NCBI RefSeq assembly: GCF_002929825.1
Contig: NZ_PJJN01000027.1
Coordinates: 62,001 to 126,000, forward strand
From: Cryobacterium sp. Y29
GTDB taxonomy: Bacteria; Actinomycetota; Actinomycetes; Actinomycetales; Microbacteriaceae
Direction: 5' to 3'
DNA: 64,000 nucleotides
Shown here in pieces: positions 18,257 to 27,442 of the stretch. The notes under the pieces were generated by a model that was given only the letters and a program-made list of their open reading frames with translations, did no database searches and was not told the DNA's origin. The position numbers and the translations under genes are program-made. Within the stretch, counting starts at the first letter, position 1, and each line of letters starts with the position of its first letter.

Positions 18257-19626
18257 GAGGCGATCGCACCGGCGCCGGCGGCATCCGCCGCACCGACAGC
18301 CGGCAACGTCACGTCGATACCGAACAGGGCGTCCAGCCCGGTGAGGTAGGCATCCTGCTCGCCGGCCCGGGCCAGTTCGCGGGCACGAACCATGGGAGCG
18401 TGCAGCAGTACACCGGCCAGGTGACGCAAGGCTGCCTCGGTGGCTTCGCTCGAGTCGCCGCGGCTGCGAGCCCGGGCGATCTCGGCGTCGCGCAGCTCAA
18501 ATACGTAGCTACGCAGAGCGACGACGGCCGGGGTGAGGCTTTGCTCTTCGGCGACGTCGGAGAACTTGCGGGCGGCCTTGCCCACGATCTCGCGGGCATC
18601 GGATGTGGCATTGAGCTCTTCGAGCGGCGCATGGATGCTGATCGTCTCAAGGTCGAGCAGTTCGACACCGGGTACCAGGGTGACATCGGGTGCCACGTTG
18701 CGGGGCAGGCCCAGGTCGATGATGAGCTGTGGCGGCGCTGCGGGGCCGGCATCGGCCGGGCACAGGCGGGCCGGGGCATCGGCGGTAGCGCCGGCGATCT
18801 CGAATGGGTCCGTACCAGTTTCGGTGCGCCCGCGGGTGATCAGGGCTGCATCGATGACGTGGTCGTCGCGCAGGGTGCAGGTGACGACCACGTCGGCGCG
18901 GGCGACCTCGGCGGCGAAATCCTCGGTGGGAACGGCGTCGATACCGTGTGACGTTGCGAATCCGACGGCGCGACCGGAGGGCGAGTAGACCCGCACGTTC
19001 TCGGCTCCGCGGTCACGCAGGGCGGCGAGGGAGGCTCCGGCATAACGGCCGGTGCCGACCAAGAGCACGCGTGCGGTCGACCAGTCACTGACCCGGCTTT
19101 CGGCCAGTTCGAGGGCAAGGCGCACGATCGACCGACCGGCCGAGCCGATTCCGGTGCGGTTTTTCACACCGCGCGATGTCTGGGAAGCCCGCTGAAAGAG
19201 GCGCTCGAGCTCGGGGCTCGTGGTGCCGTTGGCGCGAGCCTGCTCGAGCGCGCGGCGCACCTGGCCGGCAATTTCGACCTCACCGACGACGACGGATTCG
19301 AGGCCGCTCGTCACGGCGAACAGGTGTTCGGCGACGCCGTTGCCGTGTACGAGGGTGAGATTGTCGCGCAGGAGGTCTGCGTCGAGGCCGCTGCTGGCGC
19401 TCACGGCTTCAATGGCGGCGTAGACGGCGGGAAGTGGCGACACGCCGTAGGGCTCATTGAGGTCGAGGTAGGCCTCGAATCGGTTGCAGGTCGCAACGAC
19501 GACCGCACCGCTGAGCGGCCCGTGCTGTGCCACCATGCGGGTAGCCGAAGAGCCCCCGCCCACAGACAATTTCTCCAGCACATCGAAGGTGGAGTTTTTA
19601 TGACTTGCGGACAAAAGAATTAGCAC
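18253..19626 (-). CDS. hemA: Glutamyl-tRNA reductase
   Basis: First committed enzyme of C5-pathway heme synthesis: it reduces glutamyl-tRNA(Glu) to glutamate-1-semialdehyde. The 457-residue protein has the catalytic cysteine in [12 protein letters not shown] near residue 49, the tRNA/substrate segment [16 protein letters not shown], and the NADPH domain with [22 protein letters not shown]-terminal dimerisation helix region follows. The start is GTG at 19626. It diverges from hemE across only 51 bases, so the two halves of the heme cluster can be co-regulated from one control region. The product is the substrate of HemL, encoded at the far end of the opposite operon. Confidence 0.95.
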   Translation of the reverse strand: MLILLSASHKNSTFDVLEKLSVGGGSSATRMVAQHGPLSGAVVVATCNRFEAYLDLNEPYGVSPLPAVYAAIEAVSASSGLDADLLRDNLTLVHGNGVAEHLFAVTSGLESVVVGEVEIAGQVRRALEQARANGTTSPELERLFQRASQTSRGVKNRTGIGSAGRSIVRLALELAESRVSDWSTARVLLVGTGRYAGASLAALRDRGAENVRVYSPSGRAVGFATSHGIDAVPTEDFAAEVARADVVVTCTLRDDHVIDAALITRGRTETGTDPFEIAGATADAPARLCPADAGPAAPPQLIIDLGLPRNVAPDVTLVPGVELLDLETISIHAPLEELNATSDAREIVGKAARKFSDVAEEQSLTPAVVALRSYVFELRDAEIARARSRGDSSEATEAALRHLAGVLLHAPMVRARELARAGEQDAYLTGLDALFGIDVTLPAVGAADAAGAGAIAS

Positions 19627-19677
19627 TACGCAATTCTACGACTCAATGCTGTACGATTCCGGCGCGGGACGCCAGAG

Positions 19678-20820
19678 ATGTTTGAGAGAATGATCGTGAT
19701 GATCCTCGACGCGCAGCATCCACTCTCCTCCGGCCTCACCGCCGACTCCCGCCTGATCCAGGCCTATCAGGGCACTCGGCCCGCCGTGACGCCGGTGTGG
19801 TTCATGCGTCAGGCCGGCCGATCGCTGCCCGAATACCGCGAGTTGCGCGTCGGAACGCGCATGCTCGACGTGTGCCTCGACCCCGAATTAGCGAGCGAAA
19901 TCTCGCTGCAGCCGGTGCGTCGGCACCAGGTCGATGCCGGAATCTTCTTCAGCGACATCGTCGTGCCGTTGAAGCTCGTCGGGGTCGACGTGTCGATCGT
20001 GGCCGGTAAGGGCCCCGTTCTCGGTAAGGCCGTGCGCACGCCAGCGGATGTCGACGAACTCACCGCCCTCGATCCGGCCCTGCTCGATACGGCCCTCGCA
20101 CCGATCAGTGCGGCCGTGGGGCTGGCGGTTTCCCAGCTTGGATCGACCCCGCTGATCGGCTTCGCCGGTGCTCCTTTTACGCTCGCCGCCTACCTGGTCG
20201 AGGGCGGTCCGTCGAAGGATCACATCCACGCCCGTACCCTCATGCATGCCGAACCGGAAGCTTGGGCCAAGCTCATGGCTTGGACCGCCGACGTCACCGG
20301 CCGGTTCCTGCGCGCGCAGGTGCTCGCCGGGGCGAGTGCTGCCCAACTGTTCGACTCGTGGGCCGGAGCGCTCTCATTAGTCGACTATGCGGCATCCGTC
20401 GCCCCAGCGTCGATCGCGGCGATCGCCCACGTGCGCGACCTGACCTACACCGTGCCGGGCCGAGGAGAAGAACCGACCGACCGTAACGTGCCCATCGTGC
20501 ACTTCGGCGTGGGAACCGGCGAACTGCTCAAAGAAATGCATAACATCGGCGCCGACGTCGTGGGCGTGGACTACCGGGTGCCGCTCGACGAGGCCAACCG
20601 CCGGCTGGGCGGTGCCGTCCCTCTGCAAGGCAACGTCGATCCCGCGCTGCTCGCGGCGCCGTGGCCGGTGCTCGAAGCGCACGTGCGCGACGTGCTCGAA
20701 CGTGGACGCACCGCGCCGTCGCACGTACTCAACCTCGGCCACGGCGTTCCGCCCGACACCGACCCCGATGTATTGACCCGGCTGGTCAGCCTCGTGCACG
20801 ACGTGAGCGCAGCCGAGTAG
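19678..20820 (+). CDS. hemE: Uroporphyrinogen decarboxylase
   Basis: Converts uroporphyrinogen III to coproporphyrinogen III. Active-site signatures are VWFMRQAGRSLPEYRELR near residue 40 and GFAGAPFTLAAYLVEGGPSK near residue 160. FDSWAGALS, VPIVHFGVG and LQGNVDPALL complete the TIM-barrel set. Alternative starts exist within the first ten codons (19678, 19690, 19699); the conserved part starts only around residue 20, so the choice does not affect the enzyme. First gene of the large rightward hem operon; cgoX begins 10 bases after its stop, behind TAGGAGTAGCAAC. Confidence 0.95.
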   Translation: MFERMIVMILDAQHPLSSGLTADSRLIQAYQGTRPAVTPVWFMRQAGRSLPEYRELRVGTRMLDVCLDPELASEISLQPVRRHQVDAGIFFSDIVVPLKLVGVDVSIVAGKGPVLGKAVRTPADVDELTALDPALLDTALAPISAAVGLAVSQLGSTPLIGFAGAPFTLAAYLVEGGPSKDHIHARTLMHAEPEAWAKLMAWTADVTGRFLRAQVLAGASAAQLFDSWAGALSLVDYAASVAPASIAAIAHVRDLTYTVPGRGEEPTDRNVPIVHFGVGTGELLKEMHNIGADVVGVDYRVPLDEANRRLGGAVPLQGNVDPALLAAPWPVLEAHVRDVLERGRTAPSHVLNLGHGVPPDTDPDVLTRLVSLVHDVSAAE

Positions 20821-20830
20821 GAGTAGCAAC

Positions 20831-22420
20831 ATGACCACACCGATCGACGTGCTCGTGATTGGCGCCGGAGTGGCCGGTTTGGTCGCCGCCCGCGAATGTG
20901 CGCAGGTAGGGCTGCGCGTCACCATCATTGAGGCCACCGATGCCGTCGGCGGCCCGGTAGCCGGCCACGTTCTCGACGGACTCAGCCTCGACAGCGGAGC
21001 CGAAAGCTTCGCCGTCCGCGGCGGCACCGTGGCCTCATTCATCGAGGACCTCGGCCTCACCGACCAGGTCGTCGCTCCGAACGTCGCCGGCGCCTGGTTG
21101 CACCTTCCCGCTCTCAAACCGGGTTCCCCAGTCCAGTCCCACAGCGAAGGAGATGCCTCGGTCAGCGTTCCGCTGCCCAAGGCCGGAGTGCTCGGAATTC
21201 CGGGCTCCCCGCTCGCCGACGACGTGCGCCGCGTCATCGGCTGGAAGGGGTCGCTGCGCGCCTACCTCGACCGGCTCATGCCCGTCCTCACCATCGGCCG
21301 AGAGCACAGCCTCGGCGACCTCGTGAAGAAGCGCATGGGTCAGCGTGTGCTTGACCGCCTCGTCGAACCCGTCGCTTCCGGCGTCTACACGACGAGCGCC
21401 GTCGACCTCGAAATCGACGTTGTCGCCCCCGGACTCAACCGAGCCCTCACCACGGCCGGCTCGCTCTCCGGGGCCGTCTCGGCCCTGCGATCCGGCGCAC
21501 CCGCCGGTTCCAACGTGGGCGGACTGCTCGGCGGCATGGCCAGCCTGCCCGCCGCCATCGTTGCCGCCCTCGAACACCACAACGTGACCATTGTCACCGG
21601 CACCACGGCCCGGAGCCTGGCTCATTCCGGCACCGACAACGAGCCCACCTGGGCCGTCACCGTGACCCGGCGAGCGGATGCCGACCCCGCTGGCCCCGAC
21701 CCCGCCGGCCCCGACCCCGCTGGCCCCACTCCCGCCCGCCAAGACGCTGCACAGGCTGAGCCCACGACCGACACCGTCACCGCCCGGTATGTCATCGTCG
21801 CGACCCAGGGGGCGCAGGCCCTGCGACTGGTCAATTCGCTCGGCGCCCAGTTCGACGCGCTCGCCGAACTCGACTGGCCGGCCCCGACCGCCGTCACCCT
21901 CACCTCGCTCGTGCTCGACGCACCCGCACTCGACGTGCACCCGCGCGGCACCGGTGTGCTCGTGTCGATTGATGCCCCCGACGTCACCGCGAAGGCGCTC
22001 ACCCACGTCACAGCGAAATGGGCCTGGGTCGCCGAAGCCGCCGGCCCCGGCCGCCATGTCGTGCGCCTCTCGTACGGGCGGGCAGGAGCGCCTAACCCGA
22101 CCGACGACCTGACCGACGATGAACTGCAGGCCCTCGCGCTGCACGACGCATCTACGCTGCTCGGCGTTCCTCTGCCAGCCAGCTGCGTGCGAGCCTTTGC
22201 CCGCACCGAGTGGCGCGACGCCCTGTCGCCTGCCACTCTCGGTGCGCCCGAACGTACCCGGCTGGTGCGCGAGGCCGTCGCCGCAACCCCCGGGCTGGAG
22301 ATCACCGGAGCCTGGTTGGCCGGAACCGGCCTTGCCTCCGTCATTCCGCATGCACTCCAGGCCGGCGACCGTATTCGGCACGCCGCCCTCGGCCTTACCA
22401 TCACCGCTCCCGATCTCTAA
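20831..22420 (+). CDS. cgoX: Coproporphyrinogen III oxidase / protoporphyrinogen oxidase (FAD-dependent)
   Basis: HemY-type flavoprotein of 529 residues. The FAD motif is VLVIGAGVAGLVAARECAQ, and the C-terminal FAD-contact region is VIPHALQAGDRI. In actinobacteria with HemQ, this enzyme acts on coproporphyrinogen III (CgoX) rather than protoporphyrinogen; the hemQ and cpfC genes downstream support that. An unusual acidic-proline insert at about residues 283-308 is made of five-residue DPAGP units coded by a 15-bp tandem repeat. It lies in what should be a surface loop. The inferred location is the cytosol or the inner membrane face. Confidence 0.92.
   Translation: MTTPIDVLVIGAGVAGLVAARECAQVGLRVTIIEATDAVGGPVAGHVLDGLSLDSGAESFAVRGGTVASFIEDLGLTDQVVAPNVAGAWLHLPALKPGSPVQSHSEGDASVSVPLPKAGVLGIPGSPLADDVRRVIGWKGSLRAYLDRLMPVLTIGREHSLGDLVKKRMGQRVLDRLVEPVASGVYTTSAVDLEIDVVAPGLNRALTTAGSLSGAVSALRSGAPAGSNVGGLLGGMASLPAAIVAALEHHNVTIVTGTTARSLAHSGTDNEPTWAVTVTRRADADPAGPDPAGPDPAGPTPARQDAAQAEPTTDTVTARYVIVATQGAQALRLVNSLGAQFDALAELDWPAPTAVTLTSLVLDAPALDVHPRGTGVLVSIDAPDVTAKALTHVTAKWAWVAEAAGPGRHVVRLSYGRAGAPNPTDDLTDDELQALALHDASTLLGVPLPASCVRAFARTEWRDALSPATLGAPERTRLVREAVAATPGLEITGAWLAGTGLASVIPHALQAGDRIRHAALGLTITAPDL
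21683..21742 (+). repeat. In-frame 15-bp tandem repeat inside cgoX
   Basis: Three units of GACCCCGCTGGCCCC, with one C/T difference in the middle copy, lie at 21683-21697, 21698-21712 and 21713-21727. A fourth, degraded unit follows at 21728-21742. The unit encodes DPAGP, so copy changes keep the reading frame. Confidence 0.85.
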
Positions 22421-22534
22421 CCGAAGCTGTGCACTTCCTGTATTGGTACGATCGTATGGAGACATGCCCGAGAGCCTGAGACCGAAACGGCGAACCGGGT
22501 TACTCTGGGGGGACCTTACGAAAGTGGAGACTCA

Positions 22535-22915
22535 ATGCGCGGAAAGCTTCTGTTCATCACGGGCGGACTCGTCGGCTATGTGCTCGGTGCACGCGCTGGC
22601 CGTAAACGCTATGACCAGATCGCCGCCGCTGCCAACGATCTCTGGAACGCCAAGCCCGTGCAGCGCCGGGTGACCGAAGTGCGCGATGCCGCCCTCGAAC
22701 TGGTCGGCGACATTCCCGCCAACCTGTACAAAGTCGGTAAAAAAGCTGTCTCGCAGGCTGCGGCGAAGAAGAAGCAGGCCGCCCGCAAAACGGATACCAC
22801 CGCCGCCACGCCGGCTGCAAAGACCAGCACGACCACGAGCCGCACTACCGCAGCGCAGCCCAAGCCCAAGCCCAAGGCGACCCCCACGGCGGGCGACGAT
22901 TTCACGGCGCAGTAA
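22535..22915 (+). CDS. YtxH-like small membrane-associated protein
   Basis: A 126-residue protein. The start RGKLLFITGGLVGYVLGARA followed by GRKRYDQI matches the YtxH/general-stress type N-terminal segment: a glycine-rich membrane helix, then an amphipathic region. The C-terminal half is a lysine/alanine/threonine tail ending in PKPKPKATPTAG, likely disordered. It is the first of three small membrane-related genes placed between cgoX and hemQ. The 114-base gap before it suggests its own promoter. Role unknown; a heme-synthesis link rests only on position. Confidence 0.75.
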   Translation: MRGKLLFITGGLVGYVLGARAGRKRYDQIAAAANDLWNAKPVQRRVTEVRDAALELVGDIPANLYKVGKKAVSQAAAKKKQAARKTDTTAATPAAKTSTTTSRTTAAQPKPKPKATPTAGDDFTAQ

Positions 22916-22981
22916 GCGCGCAACAGCTCGTAGAATTCAGACATCTGAAACACCGATACCCGAGCACAGGGAAGGCAATCC

Positions 22982-23401
22982 GTGACTAGCAGTGGATTCA
23001 ACCCGAAGAGCAAGCGCCCGTTGCTCGCACTGATCGGGGAGCTGCCCGGTCAGATCAGCGCCCTCGTCAAAGCCGAACTGGACGCCTTCAAGGCCGAGTT
23101 CGCCGCCAAAGCCAAGAACTTCGGAGTCGGTGCCGCCCTCTTCATCGTGGCCGCTGCCATCCTCTTTTTCGCCCTCGGGGTGTTCGTCGCCCTGGCCGTG
23201 ATCGCCCTGGCCCTGGTGTTGCCGCTGTGGCTCGCCACACTCATCGTGGCGGTCGCGCTGGTGCTCATCGCCGTCATCCTTCTGCTCATCGGAGTCAACC
23301 GGGTGAAGGCGGCCACGAAACCCGATCCGGAGGGTGTGCACGCGAGCATCCGTCACGACGTTGATGCGTTCAAGGGAGTTGGCGAATATGACCACAAATA
23401 A
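22982..23401 (+). CDS. Actinobacterial holin-like (Act_Holin-X/DUF1469 type) membrane protein
   Basis: A 139-residue protein. A polar N-terminus with LLALIGELPGQISALVKAEL is followed by an amphipathic helix, two strongly hydrophobic helices (about residues 52-75 and 80-105), and a charged tail. This is the layout of the actinobacterial putative-superfamily-III holin (phage_holin_3_6), a chromosomal envelope family and not evidence of a phage. The start is GTG at 22982, behind AGGGAAGG. The next gene overlaps its last 14 bases. Confidence 0.8.
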   Translation: MTSSGFNPKSKRPLLALIGELPGQISALVKAELDAFKAEFAAKAKNFGVGAALFIVAAAILFFALGVFVALAVIALALVLPLWLATLIVAVALVLIAVILLLIGVNRVKAATKPDPEGVHASIRHDVDAFKGVGEYDHK

Positions 23402-23681
23402 CCTCGAGCTCACCGGGGCTGGCGGCGACAAGCGGGGCATCGGTGATCTGCGCGCCGAAGCGCGGCACGCGCGCGCCGAGCTCGCTTCGACGCTCGATGC
23501 TATCGAGTACAAGTTCAATGTGCCCAAGCAACTGCGCATCAATCGCCGTCGCCTGACCCATGCCCTGCGCCAGCTCGGCGAGGACAGCCCGGGCGCCCTC
23601 GTGGGAATTGCGCTGGGTGCGGCGACCGTTGTCGGCGTTATCGTCTGGTTCGGTGCGTCCGCGGTGGCTAAGAACCGCTAG
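23388..23681 (+). CDS. DUF3618 family protein
   Basis: A 97-residue protein with the DUF3618 core: LRAEARHARAELASTLDAIE, then FNVPKQL, and a single C-terminal membrane helix (ALVGIALGAATVVGVIVWFG). The ATG at 23388 lies inside the end of the previous gene, seven bases after GGGAG, so the two are probably coupled. DUF3618 and holin-X genes commonly sit together in actinobacteria. Function is unknown. Confidence 0.83.
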   Translation: MTTNNLELTGAGGDKRGIGDLRAEARHARAELASTLDAIEYKFNVPKQLRINRRRLTHALRQLGEDSPGALVGIALGAATVVGVIVWFGASAVAKNR

Positions 23682-23765
23682 TTCCGATCAAACCGAGCCG
23701 GGTCGGTTCACAGGAACCACAGGGTTCATTTTGGTGCCGGGCGCAATAAAGAGCACACTAGAGCC

Positions 23766-24518
23766 ATGACTCACCCGGCTGCCGGAGAGGCAGTAACCAG
23801 CGTTCAGCCCACCACTCCCATCGATTCCGAGGTACCCGCGGCCTCGCCGCAAGGTTTCACTCTCTTTACCGTTCTGCGAAAAGATCCGCACAACCCAGAT
23901 GACCTCGATGGCCGCGATGTTCCGCACGCGGTTAATGAGCTCGATGACGTAGTGGCCTTGATCGAAGCCGAGGGCGTCACCGTGCGCGGTTTCTACGATG
24001 TCTCCGGCCTGAAGGCCGACGCCGATGTCATGATCTGGACCCACGCCGACGAGGCTGAGACCCTGCAATGGGCCAACCGTGAATTGCGCCGCAGCCGCCT
24101 GCTCAAAAGCCTGCTGCCCACCTGGAATGCCATGGGCGTGCACCGCGACGCCGAGTTCAACAAGAGCCACGTGCCCGGATTCCTCCGCGGCGTCGACCCC
24201 AAGGCCTGGCTCACGATTTACCCCTTCGTGCGCAGTTTTGAGTGGTACCTGCTGCCCGATGACGAGCGCAGCAAGATGCTCGCCGACCACGGGCGCAAGG
24301 GTGCCGCCTTCCGCGGAGCCCTCGCCAACACCGTCTCGGCCTTCGCCCTCGGCGACTACGAGTGGCTGCTGCCGATCGAGAGTGACGAACTCACCGAGTT
24401 GGTCGACCTGATGCGGGGCCTGCGAGAGACCGAAGCGCGACGCCACGTGCGCGAGGAGATCCCGTTCTACACCGGACGCCGGATCTCGACCGCCGAGGTC
24501 GTCGAGGTGCTGCAGTAA
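23766..24518 (+). CDS. hemQ: Coproheme decarboxylase HemQ (chlorite dismutase family)
   Basis: Last step of the coproporphyrin-dependent pathway: oxidative decarboxylation of coproheme to heme b using peroxide. The protein has 250 residues; a non-conserved head of about 30 residues precedes the dimeric alpha/beta-barrel domain. YPFVRSFEWYLLPDDER contains the catalytic tyrosine region, and the histidine in MLADHGRKG fits the proximal heme ligand. Its TAA shares a base with the ATG of cpfC (TAATG), tying it to the iron-insertion step before it in the pathway. The presence of hemQ is the main evidence for the coproporphyrin route. Confidence 0.94.
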   Translation: MTHPAAGEAVTSVQPTTPIDSEVPAASPQGFTLFTVLRKDPHNPDDLDGRDVPHAVNELDDVVALIEAEGVTVRGFYDVSGLKADADVMIWTHADEAETLQWANRELRRSRLLKSLLPTWNAMGVHRDAEFNKSHVPGFLRGVDPKAWLTIYPFVRSFEWYLLPDDERSKMLADHGRKGAAFRGALANTVSAFALGDYEWLLPIESDELTELVDLMRGLRETEARRHVREEIPFYTGRRISTAEVVEVLQ

Positions 24519-25642
24519 TGGCACAGTATGACGCCGTTCTGCTGGCCGGTTTCGGCGGACCAGAGGGCCAGGACGACGTGATTCCGTTTCTGCGCAACGT
24601 GACCGGAGGCCGCGGAATTCCCGAGGAACGCCTCGAGGAGGTCGCGACCCACTATCGCCACTTCGGCGGCGTCAGCCCGATCAACGATCAGAACCGCGTG
24701 CTGAAAGCTGCGCTTCAGGTCGAACTCACCCGTCGCGGCATCGACCTGCCGGTGATCTGGGGCAACCGCAACTGGGCGCCGTACCTGAAAGATACAATTT
24801 CGGATGCTCATAACGCCGGCCAAAATCGCCTGCTCGCGATCGCGACAAGCGCCTACAGCTCCTACAGCGGATGCCGCCAGTACCGTGAGGACTTCGCCGC
24901 GGCGCTGACCGCCACCGGCCTGAACGACACGGTGCACATCGACAAGGTTCGTCAGTTCTTCGACCACCCCGGCTTCGTCACCCCCTTCATTACCGGTGTG
25001 ACCACGGGCCTGCAAGACGTTCAACGAGCCATCCCCGGCATCGATGTGGACACCGAGGTCGAGATTCTGTTCTCAACCCACTCGATCCCCATGACGGATG
25101 CCAATAAGAGTGGCCCGGCAGATCGTGGTTTCGGCGAGGGTGGCGCCTATGAAGCGCAGCACCGCGCCGTCGCCCAGGTCATCATGGACTCCCTCGTGGA
25201 ACCGGACGCTACCGAGGCGCCGGTGAAGACCCAGTGGCAGCTCGTCTACCAGTCCCGCAGCGGCCCGCCCAGCATGCCGTGGCTCGAGCCTGACATCAAC
25301 GACGCGATCGCCCTGCTACCGGCCCGCGGCATCCGTGCCGTCATCATCGTGCCGCTCGGTTTCGTGAGCGACCACATGGAGGTCATGTGGGACCTCGACA
25401 ACGAGGCGATGGAGACCAGCGAGAAGTTCGGGATCCACGCCGTGCGGGTGCCGACCCCCGGGGTCTCGCCCGATTTCGTGAACGGCCTCGTCGACCTGAT
25501 CGAGGAACGCCTGAACGATACCCCGGTTGAAGATCGCCCGGCAAAGACCGCGCTCGGCCCCTGGTACGACGTGTGCCGCCCCGGCTGCTGCGAAAACGTG
25601 CGCCTGGGCTTCAAGCCAGCCGTCGCGGGAATGGCGCCATGA
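24518..25642 (+). CDS. cpfC: Coproporphyrin III ferrochelatase
   Basis: Inserts ferrous iron into coproporphyrin III. The 374-residue protein starts AVLLAGFGGPEGQDDVIPFL, the ferrochelatase signature. The metal-site histidine is in ILFSTHSIPM near residue 190, and VIIVPLGFVSDHMEVMWDLD is the late family motif. Cysteines near the C-terminus (VCRPGCCEN) and an earlier one in YSGCRQY fit the [2Fe-2S]-type site known in actinobacterial ferrochelatases. It overlaps hemQ by one base and hemC by four (ATGA), so all three are translated in step. Older naming would be hemH. Confidence 0.95.
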   Translation: MAQYDAVLLAGFGGPEGQDDVIPFLRNVTGGRGIPEERLEEVATHYRHFGGVSPINDQNRVLKAALQVELTRRGIDLPVIWGNRNWAPYLKDTISDAHNAGQNRLLAIATSAYSSYSGCRQYREDFAAALTATGLNDTVHIDKVRQFFDHPGFVTPFITGVTTGLQDVQRAIPGIDVDTEVEILFSTHSIPMTDANKSGPADRGFGEGGAYEAQHRAVAQVIMDSLVEPDATEAPVKTQWQLVYQSRSGPPSMPWLEPDINDAIALLPARGIRAVIIVPLGFVSDHMEVMWDLDNEAMETSEKFGIHAVRVPTPGVSPDFVNGLVDLIEERLNDTPVEDRPAKTALGPWYDVCRPGCCENVRLGFKPAVAGMAP

Positions 25643-26592
25643 CCGTGATCCGCGTGGGTACCCGCGCGAGTGCCCTTGCGCTCGCGCAGACCCAGACGAT
25701 CGTCAACCGCATCGCGGCCTCGGCTGGCGTCGAGGTGGAAATCGTGCGCGTCACCACGCACGGCGACACCTCGACCGAGCCGCTTTCAAGCCTCGGCGGC
25801 ACCGGTGTCTTCGCGAGCGCCCTGCGCGAAGCCCTGCTGAACGACGAGTGCGACGTCATCGTGCACTCCTTCAAGGACCTCCCTACCGCGCCTCACCCTG
25901 GCTTGCGCATCGGTGCAACGCCCAAAAGAGCGGATGCCCGGGACGTGCTGGTGGCACGAGCCGGCTTCACTCTGGACACCCTGCCCGAGGGTGCCCGAGT
26001 CGGCACCGGTTCGCCTCGCCGGGTCGCGCAACTGCGTGAGCGTCGGCCCGACTTCACGGTCGTCGACATTCGCGGCAACATCGACACCCGCGTCGGTCGC
26101 GTCGCCGAGGGGGACCTCGACGCCGTCGTGCTGGCTGCTGCTGGACTCGGACGCCTCGGCCGGCTCGACTCCCTGGCGCCCGAATTTCTCGATCTGTCCG
26201 GTTGGCCGACCGCACCCGGCCAGGGCGCGCTCGCGATCGAAGTGCGCGATGGCCAACCCGATCGCCTGCTTGGCGTGGCGCTGGCGACCATGAACCATTC
26301 CTCGACCCAGGCGACGACCACCGCCGAACGCACGGTACTGGCCCGCCTCGAGGCCGGCTGCGCCGCACCGATCGGTGCGACCGCGGTCATCGACGATGGC
26401 TTGCTCTTTCTCACCGCCACCGTGTACAGCCCGGACGGCACACGCAGGATCACCAGCTCGCACGCGGCAACGCCCGATTCCCACTCTGCCCTCCACCTCA
26501 CCCAAGCTGCGCTCGACGTGGCCGAACGAGTATCCATAGATCTTCTGGCCGGTGGCGCGGCCGAGTTCGCTCCCCTGAAAGTGACTGAGTGA
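25639..26592 (+). CDS. hemC: Hydroxymethylbilane synthase (porphobilinogen deaminase)
   Basis: Polymerises four porphobilinogens into hydroxymethylbilane. The protein has 317 residues. The N-terminal IRVGTRASALALAQT, the HSFKDLP motif and the RGNIDTRVGRV stretch are present. The cysteine that holds the dipyrromethane cofactor is in LEAGCAAPIGA near residue 238. The ATG at 25639 overlaps the cpfC stop as ATGA; earlier open codons belong to cpfC in another frame. hemD follows after four bases. Confidence 0.95.
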   Translation: MTVIRVGTRASALALAQTQTIVNRIAASAGVEVEIVRVTTHGDTSTEPLSSLGGTGVFASALREALLNDECDVIVHSFKDLPTAPHPGLRIGATPKRADARDVLVARAGFTLDTLPEGARVGTGSPRRVAQLRERRPDFTVVDIRGNIDTRVGRVAEGDLDAVVLAAAGLGRLGRLDSLAPEFLDLSGWPTAPGQGALAIEVRDGQPDRLLGVALATMNHSSTQATTTAERTVLARLEAGCAAPIGATAVIDDGLLFLTATVYSPDGTRRITSSHAATPDSHSALHLTQAALDVAERVSIDLLAGGAAEFAPLKVTE

Positions 26593-26596
26593 CCAC

Positions 26597-27385
26597 GTGA
26601 TCAATCGACTGACCAAGCCCCTCGCGGGCTGGCGGGTTCTCGTTCCGCGCGGCGGACCCTGGGGTGACCAGGTGGCAGCCAACCTGCGCGCCAAGGGTGC
26701 GCATCCAATCGTTGCCCCCATGATCAACTTCGCCGCAACCGACGACGCCCCGGCCCTCGACTCGGCGCTGGCTCGTCTCGCCGCCGGCGATTTCGACTGG
26801 ATGACCATCACGAGCGCGACGACCGTCGACGTTTTGTCGTCGCACCGCGCTGTGGTGGCGCCGGGAACCCGCATTGCCGCGGTTGGTGAAACCACCGCTG
26901 CCGCGCTCGTCGCGGCCGGCTACTCCGTAGACATCGTTCCCTCCGAAGACAATTCAGCCCGCGGCCTGCTGGAGGAATGGGAGACGGCCACCGCTGGCGT
27001 CATCCCGCTGCGCGTGCTCACACTACGCAGTGAGATCGCCAAGCCGTTGCTCAGTGAGGGACTGCGCCGCATTGGCCACAACGTGGAGTCGGTCGTCGCC
27101 TACCGCACCATCGGCGTTCCGGTCAGCGACCAGGTTGTCGCCGACGTCAAAGCCGGGCTCGTACACGCCGTACTCGTGACCAGCGGCAGCGTTGCACGTC
27201 AGGTGCGCGAACAGTTTGGAGACATTCCCGAACGCACCCTGGTGGCGTGCATCGGTCCGCAGACCGCCAAGGATTCCCGGGCTCTCGGACTGCGCGTTGA
27301 CGTTGTCGCCTCCGAGCGCAGCGCCGAGTCCCTCATCGAGGCGCTCGTCGATACAGCGCTGGCCGGAGCCGCACCGGCGCTCTGA
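26597..27385 (+). CDS. hemD: Uroporphyrinogen-III synthase
   Basis: Cyclises hydroxymethylbilane with ring-D inversion. The 262-residue protein is divergent, as usual for HemD, but shows the two-domain pattern: WRVLVPRGGPWGDQVAANLR at the start, then DWMTITSATTVDVL and, in the second half, VLVTSGSVARQVREQFGD and VACIGPQTAKDSRALG. The GTG start at 26597 lies four bases after hemC. Its place between hemC and hemB supports the call. Confidence 0.9.
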   Translation: MINRLTKPLAGWRVLVPRGGPWGDQVAANLRAKGAHPIVAPMINFAATDDAPALDSALARLAAGDFDWMTITSATTVDVLSSHRAVVAPGTRIAAVGETTAAALVAAGYSVDIVPSEDNSARGLLEEWETATAGVIPLRVLTLRSEIAKPLLSEGLRRIGHNVESVVAYRTIGVPVSDQVVADVKAGLVHAVLVTSGSVARQVREQFGDIPERTLVACIGPQTAKDSRALGLRVDVVASERSAESLIEALVDTALAGAAPAL

Positions 27386-27442
27386 TCATGGAGGTCACGA
27401 GCGGATAACGAAACGCACAGCCGAGCGGCGTAGGGTACAGGA

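Noticed and set aside
22447..22456. Palindrome TACGATCGTA before the YtxH-like gene
   Set aside because: A single 10-bp palindrome with no second site and no adjacent regulator; easily chance.
21035..22465. 476-codon open frame antisense to cgoX
   Set aside because: High GC3 in the real gene leaves the opposite strand open. The translation is Gly/Arg/Val-rich with no domain, while the plus strand is an intact flavoenzyme.
22982..23401. Prophage holin
   Set aside because: The family name is historical. No phage genes are nearby, and holin-X proteins are ordinary chromosomal genes in actinobacteria.
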